Assembly: GCA_021818505.1 (NCBI GenBank)
Contig: JAKADX010000011.1
Location: 53,119-117,118, forward strand
Direction: 5' to 3'
Length of the DNA stretch: 64,000 nt
DNA from: Pseudomonadota bacterium
GTDB lineage: Bacteria; Pseudomonadota; Alphaproteobacteria; Acetobacterales; Acetobacteraceae
Positions 36,475-45,175 of the stretch are shown here, one piece after another. The first letter of the stretch is position 1; each line of letters opens with the position of its first letter. The translations under genes and the position numbers were made by a program. Under the pieces are notes generated by a model. The model had not been told where the DNA came from. It saw only the letters and a program-made list of their open reading frames with translations, and searched no databases.

Positions 36475-37860
36475 ATGCGCCCGACCCCGACGTTTGCTCC
36501 CGATGGCCTGCCGAGCGGTGCGCCGATGGCCGAGCCCGACCGCTTCGCCGGCATCACCCGCGACTACGCGCCCGCCGATGTCGAAAGGCTCGCCGGCAGC
36601 TTCTGCGTCCGCCACACGCTGGCGGAGATGGGGGCGCGGCGGTTGTGGCACCTGCTGCGCACGGAGCCGTTCGTGCCGACGCTCGGCGCGCTGACCGGCA
36701 ACCAGGCGGTGCAGCAGGTCAAGGCGGGGCTGAAGGCGATCTATTTGTCCGGCTGGCAGGTGGCGGCGGACGCCAACACCGCGGGGCAGATGTATCCCGA
36801 CCAGTCGCTCTATCCGGTGGACAGCGTGCCGGCGGTGGTGAAGCGCATCAACAACGCGCTGCGCCGCTGCGATCAGATCGACCGCATGGAGGGCAACAGC
36901 GGCACCTATTGGATGGCGCCGATCATCGCCGATGCCGAGGCCGGGTTCGGCGGCAGCCTGAATGCCTACGAACTGATGCGCGCGATGATCGAGGCGGGCG
37001 CGGCCGGCGTGCATTTCGAGGATCAGCTGGCCAGCGAGAAGAAATGCGGCCATCTCGGCGGCAAGGTGCTGGTGCCGATCAGCCAGCATATCCGCACGCT
37101 GAACGCGGCCCGGCTGGCGGCGGATGTCGAGGGCGTGCCGACGGTGCTGCTCTGCCGCACGGATGCGCACAGCGCGCAACTGCTCACCTCCGACATCGAC
37201 GAGCGCGACCGGCCGTTCCTGTCCGGCGAGCGCACCGCCGAGGGCTTCTTCCGCATCCGCGAGGGCGCGGGCGTGGAGTATGCGATCGCGCGCAGCCTCG
37301 CCTACGCGCCCTATGCCGACCTGCTGTGGTGGGAAACCAGCGAGCCGAATCTGCAGGAAGCCGAGCGGTTCGCCAACGCGATCGCGCGCCGCTTCCCCGG
37401 CAAGATGCTGGCCTATAACTGCTCGCCCAGCTTCAACTGGAAGAAGAAGCTGGCGCCGGAGAAGATCGCCGAATTCCAGCGCGCGATCGGGGCGATGGGC
37501 TACCGGTTCCAGTTCGTGACGCTGGCCGGCTTCCACAGCCTGAACCACAGCATGTTCACGCTCGCCCGCGGCTATCGCGAGCGTGGCATGGCGGCGTATT
37601 CGGAGTTGCAGCAGGCGGAGTTCGCCGCCGAGGCCGAGGGCTACACCGCGACGCGCCACCAGCGCGAGGTCGGCGTCAGCTACTTCGACGCAGTGGCCAT
37701 GGCGATCTCGGCCGGGCGGTCGTCCACGACGGCCTTCGCCGGCAGCACCGAGATGGAGCAGTTCCACGAAGCCGCGACGCCCACGCCGCACCACGCTGAC
37801 CACGACGACGGGCTGGTGCATGGCCACGCCTGGGCGACCAGCGCGCCGCAGCGCGACTGA
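36475..37860 (+). CDS. aceA: Isocitrate lyase
   Basis: A 461-residue enzyme splitting isocitrate to succinate and glyoxylate, the first step of the glyoxylate bypass. The catalytic signature KKCGH is at 189-193 (Cys191) within [45 protein letters not shown] and [10 protein letters not shown] are further family blocks. GGAG is seven bases before the ATG. No malate synthase gene lies nearby. It allows growth on acetate or fatty acids, and the divergent ScfR/RamB-like regulator fits that role. A palindromic repeat follows the stop. Confidence 0.95.
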   Translation: MRPTPTFAPDGLPSGAPMAEPDRFAGITRDYAPADVERLAGSFCVRHTLAEMGARRLWHLLRTEPFVPTLGALTGNQAVQQVKAGLKAIYLSGWQVAADANTAGQMYPDQSLYPVDSVPAVVKRINNALRRCDQIDRMEGNSGTYWMAPIIADAEAGFGGSLNAYELMRAMIEAGAAGVHFEDQLASEKKCGHLGGKVLVPISQHIRTLNAARLAADVEGVPTVLLCRTDAHSAQLLTSDIDERDRPFLSGERTAEGFFRIREGAGVEYAIARSLAYAPYADLLWWETSEPNLQEAERFANAIARRFPGKMLAYNCSPSFNWKKKLAPEKIAEFQRAIGAMGYRFQFVTLAGFHSLNHSMFTLARGYRERGMAAYSELQQAEFAAEAEGYTATRHQREVGVSYFDAVAMAISAGRSSTTAFAGSTEMEQFHEAATPTPHHADHDDGLVHGHAWATSAPQRD

Positions 37861-37861
37861 C

Positions 37862-37905
37862 CCTCACCCCGGCCCTCTCCCGCACAGCGGGAGAGGGTGG
37901 CGCGA
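37862..37905 (+). repeat. Dispersed palindromic repeat, copy B
   Basis: The same element as copy A (10811-10853) in the other orientation: arms CCCTCTCCCGC (37873-37883) and complement (37887-37897), ACA loop, with conserved flanks CCCCGG and GTGGCGCGA. It lies directly after the aceA stop and before the convergent DUF1127 gene, where it may serve as a terminator. Confidence 0.75.
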
Positions 37906-37914
37906 GGGCGCCGC

Positions 37915-38121
37915 TCACCGTTGCCGGTCGATCTCGAACAGCGCCTGGGCGCGCGAGACGCCGATATCGGCGAGCATGTGGTCATCCATTCCCATGATGT
38001 AGCGTCGCGTTTCCCGCCGCAGCCGCGCCTTCCGCCAGCGCGTCAGCAGCGAAGTCGCGAGCCGCCGCAATCCCCATTCCCGCCGCCGCCGCACCGGCAG
38101 CACCAGACTGATGCTTGTCAT
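37915..38121 (-). CDS. DUF1127 family small protein
   Basis: A 68-residue Arg-rich protein. The C-terminal LRRETRRYIMGMDDHMLADIGVSRAQALFEIDR is the DUF1127 signature (R-x-L-x-x-M-x-D-x-x-L-x-D-I-G). Relatives in alphaproteobacteria influence phosphate, carbon and RNA metabolism, but this one has no assigned task. ATG 38121 follows AGGAGG with good spacing. It is divergent from a LysR gene across 86 bp, a frequent arrangement in this class. Confidence 0.85.
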   Translation of the reverse strand: MTSISLVLPVRRRREWGLRRLATSLLTRWRKARLRRETRRYIMGMDDHMLADIGVSRAQALFEIDRQR

Positions 38122-38187
38122 CGCCGCCTCCTCTGCAACCGATGGCGCGAAGATGGGGGTGGGCGGGGGATAAGAAAAACGAATTGA

Positions 38188-38206
38188 CCTGATGGGCGGC
38201 ATCAGG
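38188..38206. promoter_or_regulatory. Palindrome between DUF1127 and lysR genes
   Basis: CCTGATG (38188-38194) and CATCAGG (38200-38206) form a perfect 7-bp inverted repeat with a five-base spacer, ending one base before the lysR start codon. A likely LysR autoregulatory/activation site. Confidence 0.5.
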
Positions 38207-38207
38207 G

Positions 38208-39101
38208 ATGCTGATGCCCATGTCGCTCCCGATGGGCCTCGATCCCGACCTGCTGCGCGCCTTCGCCTATATCGCGGAGGAAGGCAGCTTCACCCGCGCC
38301 GCCGATCGCGTCGGGCGCACGCAATCCGCCGTGTCGATGCAGATTCAGCGGCTGGAATCCACGCTTGGCCAGCGCGTGCTGCTGCGCGGCAAGGGCGGGG
38401 CGGTGTCGCTGACGCCGCACGGGCAGTATCTGTTGGAGCGGGCGCGCGAGTTGCTGGCGCTGAACGACGCCATCTGGAACACCTTCCGCGCGCCGCAACT
38501 GCACGGCACGGTGCGGCTGGGCACGCCCGACGACTACGCGCTGCGCTATCTGCCAGGCGTGCTCAAGCGGTTTGCCGACACGCACCCGGCGGTCGAGGTC
38601 GATGTCACCTGCGCCAGTTCGTCCGAGTGCATCGAGCGCCTGCAGGCCGGCGACCTGGACCTGACGCTGTGTTCGGAGGGTCATGAGCCGCCGCGCTGGC
38701 CGGCCGATGAGCTGTGGCGCGGGCCGCTGCGCTGGATCACCTCGGAGCGGCACTCGCCGCATCGGCTCGACCCGCTGCCGCTGGCGCTGGCGGCGGGCAG
38801 TTGCTCCTGGCGGCGCGTGGCCGTGCAGGCGCTGAACGCGATCGGCCGGCGCTATCGCGTCGCCTATACCTCCGCCACACTCGCGGGCACGACGGCGCCG
38901 GTGCTGGCGGGGCTGGCGCTCACTGTCTCGCCGGTGACGCTGCTGCCGGAGGGGCTGCGCGTGTTGCAGGACGAATCACTGCCCGACCTGCCCGATATCG
39001 GCATCCTGCTGCTGAAGGGCCGCGAGCCGCGCCAGCCGGTCACCGACGCGCTCGCCGACCATATCATCGAGACCTTCCGCACCGAGATGCCGCGCGGCTG
39101 A
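38208..39101 (+). CDS. LysR family transcriptional regulator
   Basis: A 297-residue regulator: winged helix-turn-helix at about 9-70 (DPDLLRAFAYIAEEGSFTRAADRVGRTQSAVSMQIQRLE) and a LysR effector domain (GTVRLGTPDDYALRYLPGVLKRFADTHP onward). The effector region, rich in Ala/Leu with ITSERHSPHRLDPLPLALA, resembles LrhA-like members often found beside DUF1127 genes. Three in-frame ATGs (38208, 38214, 38220) lie close together and the exact start is uncertain. Its likely targets are its own promoter and the divergent DUF1127 gene. Confidence 0.9.
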   Translation: MLMPMSLPMGLDPDLLRAFAYIAEEGSFTRAADRVGRTQSAVSMQIQRLESTLGQRVLLRGKGGAVSLTPHGQYLLERARELLALNDAIWNTFRAPQLHGTVRLGTPDDYALRYLPGVLKRFADTHPAVEVDVTCASSSECIERLQAGDLDLTLCSEGHEPPRWPADELWRGPLRWITSERHSPHRLDPLPLALAAGSCSWRRVAVQALNAIGRRYRVAYTSATLAGTTAPVLAGLALTVSPVTLLPEGLRVLQDESLPDLPDIGILLLKGREPRQPVTDALADHIIETFRTEMPRG

Positions 39102-39102
39102 G

Positions 39103-39579
39103 CTACGGCAATTTCCACCGGACATGGGTGGTGGTGAGGAACAGGGGCGTGCCGGTTGGGGATTTGATGATCTGGAAGGTGTAGTCGTCGTCCCCGGTGA
39201 TGCCGGCATATTTGCCGGTGCCGCCGGTCAGGACAGTCTTGCCGCTGCTGCCGCCGGTCGAGGTGGCGTCCTCGAAAATCTGATCGCCGTCCTTGTCGGT
39301 CTTGACGCAGACGACGCGCGCGAACTCCTTTTTGGCTACCATCCCGTAGATGCCGAGGCAGTGACCGCCGAGTTTGTCGAACAGCCCGCCCTCGTCGTTC
39401 GTGTCGATCCCGTCGAGCGTGAAAGTCTGCACGCTGCCCTCGCCGACCTTCATCATGCTGCCTGACGTGAGCACCCAGACGTTGGTGTAGGTCTCGCTGC
39501 CCTGCTTCGGCATCTCCCCGGCCCGCACCGTGAACGGCAGCAGCGCCGCCGTCGCGACGATCAGCAATCTGGACGACAT
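39103..39579 (-). CDS. Secreted hypothetical protein, possible AOC-barrel-like fold
   Basis: A 158-residue exported protein: signal peptide (about 1-20, LLIVATAALLPFTVRA). The mature region has beta-strand periodicity with HCLGIYGMVAKKEFARVVCVKTDKDGD and the turn-rich TVLTGGTGKYAGITGDDDYTF, which resembles small allene-oxide-cyclase-barrel-like secreted proteins; this likeness is weak. It carries two Cys. GGAGAG precedes ATG 39579. Its stop lies one base after the lysR stop (convergent). Function unknown. Confidence 0.7.
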   Translation of the reverse strand: MSSRLLIVATAALLPFTVRAGEMPKQGSETYTNVWVLTSGSMMKVGEGSVQTFTLDGIDTNDEGGLFDKLGGHCLGIYGMVAKKEFARVVCVKTDKDGDQIFEDATSTGGSSGKTVLTGGTGKYAGITGDDDYTFQIIKSPTGTPLFLTTTHVRWKLP

Positions 39580-39736
39580 GACCCGCTCTCCTTCTCCCGT
39601 CAAAATTGAGGCGCCGTGCCGGGCGCCGTGTGGGGATTACACAGATTGCCGAATGGAAATCCTCCCGTGGGAATGGTAGAAATGACCTCGCTGTTAAGGG
39701 ACCGGCCGCGTGCGACCAGGGTAGCGGAGGTGCCGG

Positions 39737-40849
39737 ATGCCACGATCGCCAGCGGGCCTGACGCAGGGGGTGCTTGCGCGGGTGCAACGGCTGTGCTGCC
39801 TCGGCATCGGCAGCGAGATGCTGATGCCCGACCTGGTGCGCGAGATGCGCCAGTTGGTGCCCTCACGCTTCGTGAATTTCCGCTGGGCCGGCCCGGACCT
39901 TGAAATCACGAACTTCTACAGCGAGCGTTCGCCCCCGGTCCTGGGACTCTACATGCAGGAGTTCCACAACCGCCGCGAACGGGACGTGGCCCGCGTGTTC
40001 CGCGAGAACCTCACCTGTCCCGAGCCGAGCCCTGTTCTTCACTGGTGGGAGCACGGTCTGAAGGTCGATCGTCGTACTCTGCTGCGCAGCGAGCTCTACA
40101 ATCTGATCTTCCGGCCGGTCGGGATCGACGAATATCTGATGCTGCGCGTGCGGGAGAGTGGCCGCATCTTCGGGATGCTCTATCTCTTCCGCGGGCCGGG
40201 AGACGCGCCGTACACGCCCCGGGATCGCAAGGTGCTCGAACTCGTCTCCGGCTTCGTCGCGCACGCCATGACGCGCGCGGCGGTGGCGAACGACGATTTT
40301 GTCGAAAGCGACGATCGCGGCCTGTTCGTCGCCGGCCCTGACGGCAGGGTGCTGCACGCGAGCGGCCGCGTCCGCGCCCTGCTGGCAATGGCGCTGCTGC
40401 CGCGCCTGTCGCCCTCGGCCGAATGGGACCCCCTGCGCGGGCCGGTTCCCGAGATCGTGCACCTGTGCCGGACGCTCACGGCCACCGCGAATGGCGAATT
40501 CGGGCAGAAGCCCCCGGTGCTGCACCGGCGCACCATCTGGGGCGAGTTCGTGCTGCGCGCCTACTGGCTCGGCCCGACCGATGGTGCGGAGCAGACCGGC
40601 CGCATCGGCATCACCATCGAGCGCCGCGTGCCGCGCGCGCTGGCGCTGCTGCGGCGCATCGAGGCGCTGGGCCTGACCGGACGCGAGAAGCAGCTTTGCC
40701 TGCTGCTGGGCTGCGACCCCTCGCGCGCTGACCTCGCGGACGCGATGGGCGTGACCGCAAGCACGGTCGTCAGCTATCAGCGCAGCGTGTATGCCAAGCT
40801 CGGCGTGCACAGCCGCGCGGGACTGGTCACGGCGCTGCGCGCCGGTTGA
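39737..40849 (+). CDS. LuxR-type helix-turn-helix regulator
   Basis: A 370-residue protein. The C-terminal 65 residues are a GerE/LuxR-type DNA-binding domain: LGLTGREKQLCLLLGCDPSRADLADAMGVTASTVVSYQRSVYAKLGVHSR. The N-terminal 300 residues have a GAF/PAS-like look (MLRVRESGRIFGMLYLFRGPG, DDRGLFVAGPDGRVLHASGRVRALL) but no receiver domain or identifiable autoinducer-binding motif. The signal is unknown. It is divergent from the secreted protein gene at 39103-39579 and precedes another small exported protein. Confidence 0.82.
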   Translation: MPRSPAGLTQGVLARVQRLCCLGIGSEMLMPDLVREMRQLVPSRFVNFRWAGPDLEITNFYSERSPPVLGLYMQEFHNRRERDVARVFRENLTCPEPSPVLHWWEHGLKVDRRTLLRSELYNLIFRPVGIDEYLMLRVRESGRIFGMLYLFRGPGDAPYTPRDRKVLELVSGFVAHAMTRAAVANDDFVESDDRGLFVAGPDGRVLHASGRVRALLAMALLPRLSPSAEWDPLRGPVPEIVHLCRTLTATANGEFGQKPPVLHRRTIWGEFVLRAYWLGPTDGAEQTGRIGITIERRVPRALALLRRIEALGLTGREKQLCLLLGCDPSRADLADAMGVTASTVVSYQRSVYAKLGVHSRAGLVTALRAG

Positions 40850-40905
40850 GGGCGGCCCGCCCGGCGACATGGGATAAGCTGCCGCATCGACCGAGGGAGG
40901 GCGGA

Positions 40906-41361
40906 ATGCGACGCATGATCGCTTTGATGCTTGTGGCAGGCGCCGTCTGGTATCCGCCGCCCCCGGCAGCGGCGCAGACCCCGTGGGCGATGCTGGCGCG
41001 TCGGGCGCTCGGCAGGGTCGAGCAATTGCGCCAGGAGCCGCAGGGCAAGAGCCCGGGCTATGAGGCAGCCTCGGTGCTGCTCGACGTGCCCGCCGACCTG
41101 GTGTTCGCGAAGATGTCCGCGATGGTGCGCGCGAATCACGCGGTGCGGATCATCGCCGTGGATAGTGCGAAACGCCGTTTCGATCTTGCCCAGGGCGACC
41201 GCACGGTCAGCCTGTCGGTCTCACCGGTCAGCGAGCAGATCTCGCAGCTTCTGGTCGTGGGGAACGTCGTTGCCGGCGAGGCGTCCGCGACCTCGCATGT
41301 CGTGGCGACGGTACTGCGCGTCTGTCGGGAATTGCAGAAGCACTGTTCAGCTGGCGAGTGA
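40906..41361 (+). CDS. Small exported protein of unknown function
   Basis: A 151-residue protein with a signal peptide (about 1-23, MIALMLVAGAVWYPPPPAAAQ). The mature portion has the pattern of a small alpha/beta domain: VLLDVPADLVFAKMSAMVRANHAVRIIAVDSAKRRFDLAQGDRTVSLSVSPVSEQISQLLVV, reminiscent of periplasmic lipid- or ligand-binding folds, with two Cys near the C-terminus (CRELQKHC). GGGAGG is six bases before the ATG. It stands between the LuxR-type gene and the FAD oxidoreductase, both on the plus strand. Confidence 0.65.
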   Translation: MRRMIALMLVAGAVWYPPPPAAAQTPWAMLARRALGRVEQLRQEPQGKSPGYEAASVLLDVPADLVFAKMSAMVRANHAVRIIAVDSAKRRFDLAQGDRTVSLSVSPVSEQISQLLVVGNVVAGEASATSHVVATVLRVCRELQKHCSAGE

Positions 41362-41416
41362 GCCGGCCGATCCGGGATGCCATTGACCGCGACGGAAGCT
41401 TCGCTAGCCTCTCGCC

Positions 41417-42838
41417 ATGCCCGATCCTGCCGCCCTGCTCCCCGCGCTGCGCGCCATCGTCGGCCCCGCCGGCCTGCTCACCGAGCCGGCCGACACCGCG
41501 CCTTATGCCACCGACTGGCGCGCGCTGTATCACGGCCGAACGCCGGCCGTGGTGCGGCCCGCGAGCACCGAGGAGCTTGCCGGCGTCGTGCGCGCCTGTG
41601 CCGAGGCCGGGGTCGCGATGGTGCCGCAGGGGGGCAATACCTCGATGTGCGGCGGCGCGGTGCCGGCCGAGGACGGCAGCCAGATCGTCATTTCGCTGGC
41701 GCGGATGAACCGCGTGCGCGCGATCGACCCGATCGACCTGACCATCACCGTCGAGGCCGGGGTCACGCTGAAAGCCGCGCAGGACGCGGCGGCGGAGGCC
41801 GGCTGCCTGCTGCCGCTGTCGATCGCGTCCGAGGGCACCGCCCAGATCGGCGGCATCCTCGCCACCAATGCCGGCGGCAACAACACCGTGCGCTACGGCA
41901 ACGCCCGCGACCTTGTGCTGGGGGTCGAGGCGGTGCTGCCCGACGGGGAGGTGCTGCACGCGCTGCGCCGGCTGCGCAAGGACAATACCGGCTACTGCCT
42001 GCGCCAGTTGCTGGTCGGCAGCGAGGGCACGCTCGGCATCATCTCCGCCGCGGTCCTGAAACTGGCCCCGCGCGCGGCGGAGACCGAGGTGGCGATGGCG
42101 GCACTCGCCTCGCCCGAGGCGGCGCTCGCGCTGTTCACGCGGCTGCACCGGATGGACCCGGCGGCACTGGTCGCGTTCGAATACATGGCGGCGACAGGGC
42201 TGGACTTCGTGCTGCGCCACATCCCCGGCACGTCGCTGCCGTTCGCGCATCCGGCGCCGCACTATGCGCTGATCGAGCTTGCCACGCCGCGCCGCAACGC
42301 TGGCCTGCGGCTGGCGCTCGAGGAGGCGCTGACGGACGTTCTCGAGAAGGGCGAGATCGCCGATGCGGTGATCGCCGAGAGCGAGGCGCAGCGGAGCGCG
42401 CTGTGGCGGCTGCGCGAGGAACATGCCGAGGGGCTGCGGCGCGAGGCGCCGGCGATCCGCAACGACGTCTCGGTCCCGGTCTCGCGCGTGCCGGAGCTGA
42501 TCCGTCGGGCCACTGCAGCGTGTCTCGCGCTGATGCCGGATGTGCGCGTGGTCGCGTTCGGCCATCTCGGCGACGGCAACATTCACTTCAACCTCGCCGC
42601 CCCGGTCGGCGCCGATGCGGAGGCGTTCCTCGCGCACAACCACGAGATGATGGACGCGGTGGGCGAGGTGGTGCGCGACCTCGACGGCAGCTTCTCTGCC
42701 GAGCACGGCGTCGGGCGGCTCAAGCCCTACATGATGCCGACCTGGCGCGGCGGGGCGGAACTGGCGACCATGCAGCGCATCAAGCAGGCGCTGGACCCGC
42801 GCGGGCTGATGAATCCGGGCAAGGTGCTGCCCGCGTAG
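41417..42838 (+). CDS. FAD-linked oxidoreductase (GlcD/D-lactate or 2-hydroxyglutarate dehydrogenase family)
   Basis: A 473-residue flavoprotein of the FAD_binding_4/FAD-oxidase_C family. The FAD-binding PP-loop region includes GVAMVPQGGNTSMCGGAVP, ASEGTAQIGGILATNAGGNNTVRYG and LVGSEGTLGIISAAVLKL; the C-terminal substrate domain has VVAFGHLGDGNIHFNL and SFSAEHGVGRLKPYMM. Such enzymes oxidise D-2-hydroxy acids (D-lactate, glycolate, D-2-hydroxyglutarate) and feed electrons to quinone or ETF. The lone gene lacks glcE/glcF partners nearby, so D-lactate or D-2-hydroxyglutarate is more likely than glycolate. Confidence 0.87.
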   Translation: MPDPAALLPALRAIVGPAGLLTEPADTAPYATDWRALYHGRTPAVVRPASTEELAGVVRACAEAGVAMVPQGGNTSMCGGAVPAEDGSQIVISLARMNRVRAIDPIDLTITVEAGVTLKAAQDAAAEAGCLLPLSIASEGTAQIGGILATNAGGNNTVRYGNARDLVLGVEAVLPDGEVLHALRRLRKDNTGYCLRQLLVGSEGTLGIISAAVLKLAPRAAETEVAMAALASPEAALALFTRLHRMDPAALVAFEYMAATGLDFVLRHIPGTSLPFAHPAPHYALIELATPRRNAGLRLALEEALTDVLEKGEIADAVIAESEAQRSALWRLREEHAEGLRREAPAIRNDVSVPVSRVPELIRRATAACLALMPDVRVVAFGHLGDGNIHFNLAAPVGADAEAFLAHNHEMMDAVGEVVRDLDGSFSAEHGVGRLKPYMMPTWRGGAELATMQRIKQALDPRGLMNPGKVLPA

Positions 42839-42847
42839 CGCCGCGCA

Positions 42848-44137
42848 CTACGCCGGCGCCGTGGCGGGGAGCGGCGCCTGACCGTCGGCGGTCGCGACCA
42901 GGTCTTTCGGCACCAGCAGCAGGGTGGGCAGGATCAGCGCATAGACCACGGTGATCGCCACGACGCAGGCGAAAAACCCGCCCTGGTGGTCGTAGAGATT
43001 GGTTCCCAGCACGTCGCCGAAGCGCACCGCGATGGCATTGAGCGAGGTGGCCAGCATCAGCGTCGTGCCCTGCAGGCCGGGCGGGCTGGAGCGAATGATG
43101 AGGTCGAGATAGGCGGCGGTGGCCACGCCGCCGAGCAGCCCCATCGGCACTGCGGCGATCATCGCGCCCTGCACCGAATGGATGAACAGCAGCGGCACCA
43201 TCTGCGGCACCGCCACGATCGTGCCCCACCACAGCAGCTTGCGCAGCGGCACGATGCGACAGAGCACGCCGAACAGCGCAAAGGTCGGGATGAACGCGGC
43301 GGCGAATATCGCGTTCCACTGGCCCCAGTGCCCGTCCGAGCCGTGCAGCGTGTTCTGGATGAAATACTGCAGCGGCGTGGACGATCCCGGCGCGAAATTC
43401 CACAGCATCCAGATCAGCAGCGCCGGATAGACCGGCCGGTGCAGGACCAGCCGGCGCAGATCGGCCAGCGGATGCGAATTCCCCGACTCGATACGGAGGT
43501 TGCCGAACACGCTCGCCGGCTTCCAGAAGGCATAGACGGTGACTAGCGCCATGATCGCCGCCCCGCAGAGGAACAGGGTGCGCACCGCCCGGTCGGCGTC
43601 GTCATGCTCAAGCATGTTGCTCAGGCTGCCGCCGGCGAGCAGTGCGGCGATCCCCGGCAGCGCCCCGACGATGTTCCAGATCGTGCTCATCTGGCCGGAC
43701 ATCGCGTGCTGCTGGCCGAGCATACAGCCCAGCCCGCTCTGCGCGCTGACGATGAACAGCAGCGCGCTGGCAAGCAGCAGCATCGCGACCAGCAGGGTCG
43801 CGTAGTTGACCGGCGCGAAGGCGAAAATGAGATACGTGACGGTGCTGACGGCGCCGAACAGCAGGATGAAGCCGCGGTCGCGCATCCCCAGCGGGTTCCA
43901 CATGTCGCGCACGAAGCCGAACACGAAGGAAAGATATAGCGGCAGCGCCGCCCACATGCGGAACGTCGCCACCTCGTGCGCGTGAAGATGCAGCTTGTTC
44001 TTGAGCATGAAGCTGATCGGGATGTCGATCAGCCCGCTCGATGGTGCGCCGAAGGACAGCAGAACGATCAGTACGCCGAGATAGAAGAAGATGCGTCCGC
44101 GCACCGCCGCCGGCAGGGCGCTGCGCGCCGCGGCCAT
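42848..44137 (-). CDS. MFS/folate-biopterin-type membrane transporter
   Basis: About 429 residues with twelve predicted membrane segments. Early conserved segments IFFYLGVLIVLLSFGAPSSGLIDIPISFMLKN and ALPLYLSFVFGFVRDMW, and the central MLWNFAPGSSTPLQYFIQNTLHGSDGHWGQWNAIF, resemble the BT1/folate-biopterin transporter branch of the MFS. The substrate cannot be named. The ATG at 44137 is the first good start; the frame stays open upstream through the end of the Tim44-domain gene. Its minus-strand position 50 bases after that gene suggests co-transcription. Confidence 0.75.
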   Translation of the reverse strand: MAAARSALPAAVRGRIFFYLGVLIVLLSFGAPSSGLIDIPISFMLKNKLHLHAHEVATFRMWAALPLYLSFVFGFVRDMWNPLGMRDRGFILLFGAVSTVTYLIFAFAPVNYATLLVAMLLLASALLFIVSAQSGLGCMLGQQHAMSGQMSTIWNIVGALPGIAALLAGGSLSNMLEHDDADRAVRTLFLCGAAIMALVTVYAFWKPASVFGNLRIESGNSHPLADLRRLVLHRPVYPALLIWMLWNFAPGSSTPLQYFIQNTLHGSDGHWGQWNAIFAAAFIPTFALFGVLCRIVPLRKLLWWGTIVAVPQMVPLLFIHSVQGAMIAAVPMGLLGGVATAAYLDLIIRSSPPGLQGTTLMLATSLNAIAVRFGDVLGTNLYDHQGGFFACVVAITVVYALILPTLLLVPKDLVATADGQAPLPATAPA

Positions 44138-44187
44138 GCGCGGCCAGCCCCGGCCGGAGGCCGAGGCAAGGATGCGCGCGAATCGCT

Positions 44188-45123
44188 TCAGCGCGCCTGT
44201 TGCTGGATCGCCGACAACAGCCACTGCCCGCCCCGCGCCCGCATGAACGTCCAGTACTCGACGGTGCTGACCCACTCGGTCACGCTGCCGTCGATGATGC
44301 GACCGCTGCGGTCCTGCGTGGCGTCATGCATCGCGAAACGCATGGCGACGGTCGCGTAGTCGCGGTCGCCCTCGCTCCAGGCCTCGGCGAGATCGCCCTG
44401 CTCCAGCCGCACGTCGGAGACGATGTTGCGCACGCCCCGACTGGATTGCTCGGCAAGCTGCTCGGCGAATACGCCGACCATCTCCGGCGTGGCGAGTTGA
44501 CGCATTCGGTTGAGGTCCTGCGCCGACCAGGCCGCCTGCACGTCATGCAGCAGCCGTTCGAAGGTGTTGTAGTCCGCCGGCCCGATCGCCAGACCGCGCG
44601 CGGGCGGCATCCCGCCGCCGGCATTCGGCACCGAGCCCGCCGGTAGCGCCACGCGGGCATAGCCCGGCCCGCCGGCGAAGGACGGCTGGCCGGACACTAG
44701 CCGCAGCAGCCAGCGTACCGCCCAGACGATCAGGAAGATCTGCAGCAGCAGGCCGAGAAAACCAGCGACACCGTGGATGCCGCCGAACAGCCCGTGGCCG
44801 AACAGCAACCCGCCGATGCCGGCACCGATCAGCCCGCCCATCAGCCCCGACATGAACGGTGAGCGGGATCCGTAGCCATACCCGTAACCGGGCGAATTGT
44901 AGCCATAGGACGGTGCCGGGCGCGGCGTCAGGCTCCGCTGCATCGGTGCCGCGCCATAGGGCGAGGTGCGCGTGGTGGGCGGCGCCATGTACGTGCGGGT
45001 GCCGCGGCTACCGTAGGAGCCGCCACTGCCGGCCGCCGCCATGCCGATCGCCGGTGCGAGGACCAGCGCAAGGGCCAGCAGGGCAGCGAAGAGGCGGCTT
45101 GGACGACGCATGCAAACTCTCAT
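44188..45123 (-). CDS. Tim44-like domain membrane protein
   Basis: A 311-residue protein. An N-terminal signal/anchor (about 10-30) is followed by a Gly/Tyr/Ser/Pro-rich low-complexity stretch (about 32-90), one or two membrane segments (FMSGLMGGLIGAGIGGLLFG, GLLLQIFLIVWAVRWLLRLV) and a C-terminal Tim44-like domain (about 185-311: DYNTFERLLHDVQAAWSAQDLNRMRQLATPEM to WLLSAIQQ). Bacterial relatives are membrane-associated, and their role is not settled. Start is ATG 45123 or the in-frame ATG at 45111. Confidence 0.83.
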   Translation of the reverse strand: MRVCMRRPSRLFAALLALALVLAPAIGMAAAGSGGSYGSRGTRTYMAPPTTRTSPYGAAPMQRSLTPRPAPSYGYNSPGYGYGYGSRSPFMSGLMGGLIGAGIGGLLFGHGLFGGIHGVAGFLGLLLQIFLIVWAVRWLLRLVSGQPSFAGGPGYARVALPAGSVPNAGGGMPPARGLAIGPADYNTFERLLHDVQAAWSAQDLNRMRQLATPEMVGVFAEQLAEQSSRGVRNIVSDVRLEQGDLAEAWSEGDRDYATVAMRFAMHDATQDRSGRIIDGSVTEWVSTVEYWTFMRARGGQWLLSAIQQQAR

Positions 45124-45175
45124 CGGTTCGCGTTCGCCCCGGATATGGGGTGGCTCCGCGCGCGGCGGCAGAGGG

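Noticed and set aside
35047..37827. Minus-strand 926-codon frame across aceA and the ScfR-like gene
   Set aside because: Crosses two real genes in the wrong frame; isocitrate lyase on the plus strand is unambiguous.
39604..39736. Repeated TTCCATT/AATGG elements before the LuxR-type gene as a lux box
   Set aside because: The inverted segments are short and imperfect, and the regulator has no autoinducer-binding domain to suggest a lux box.
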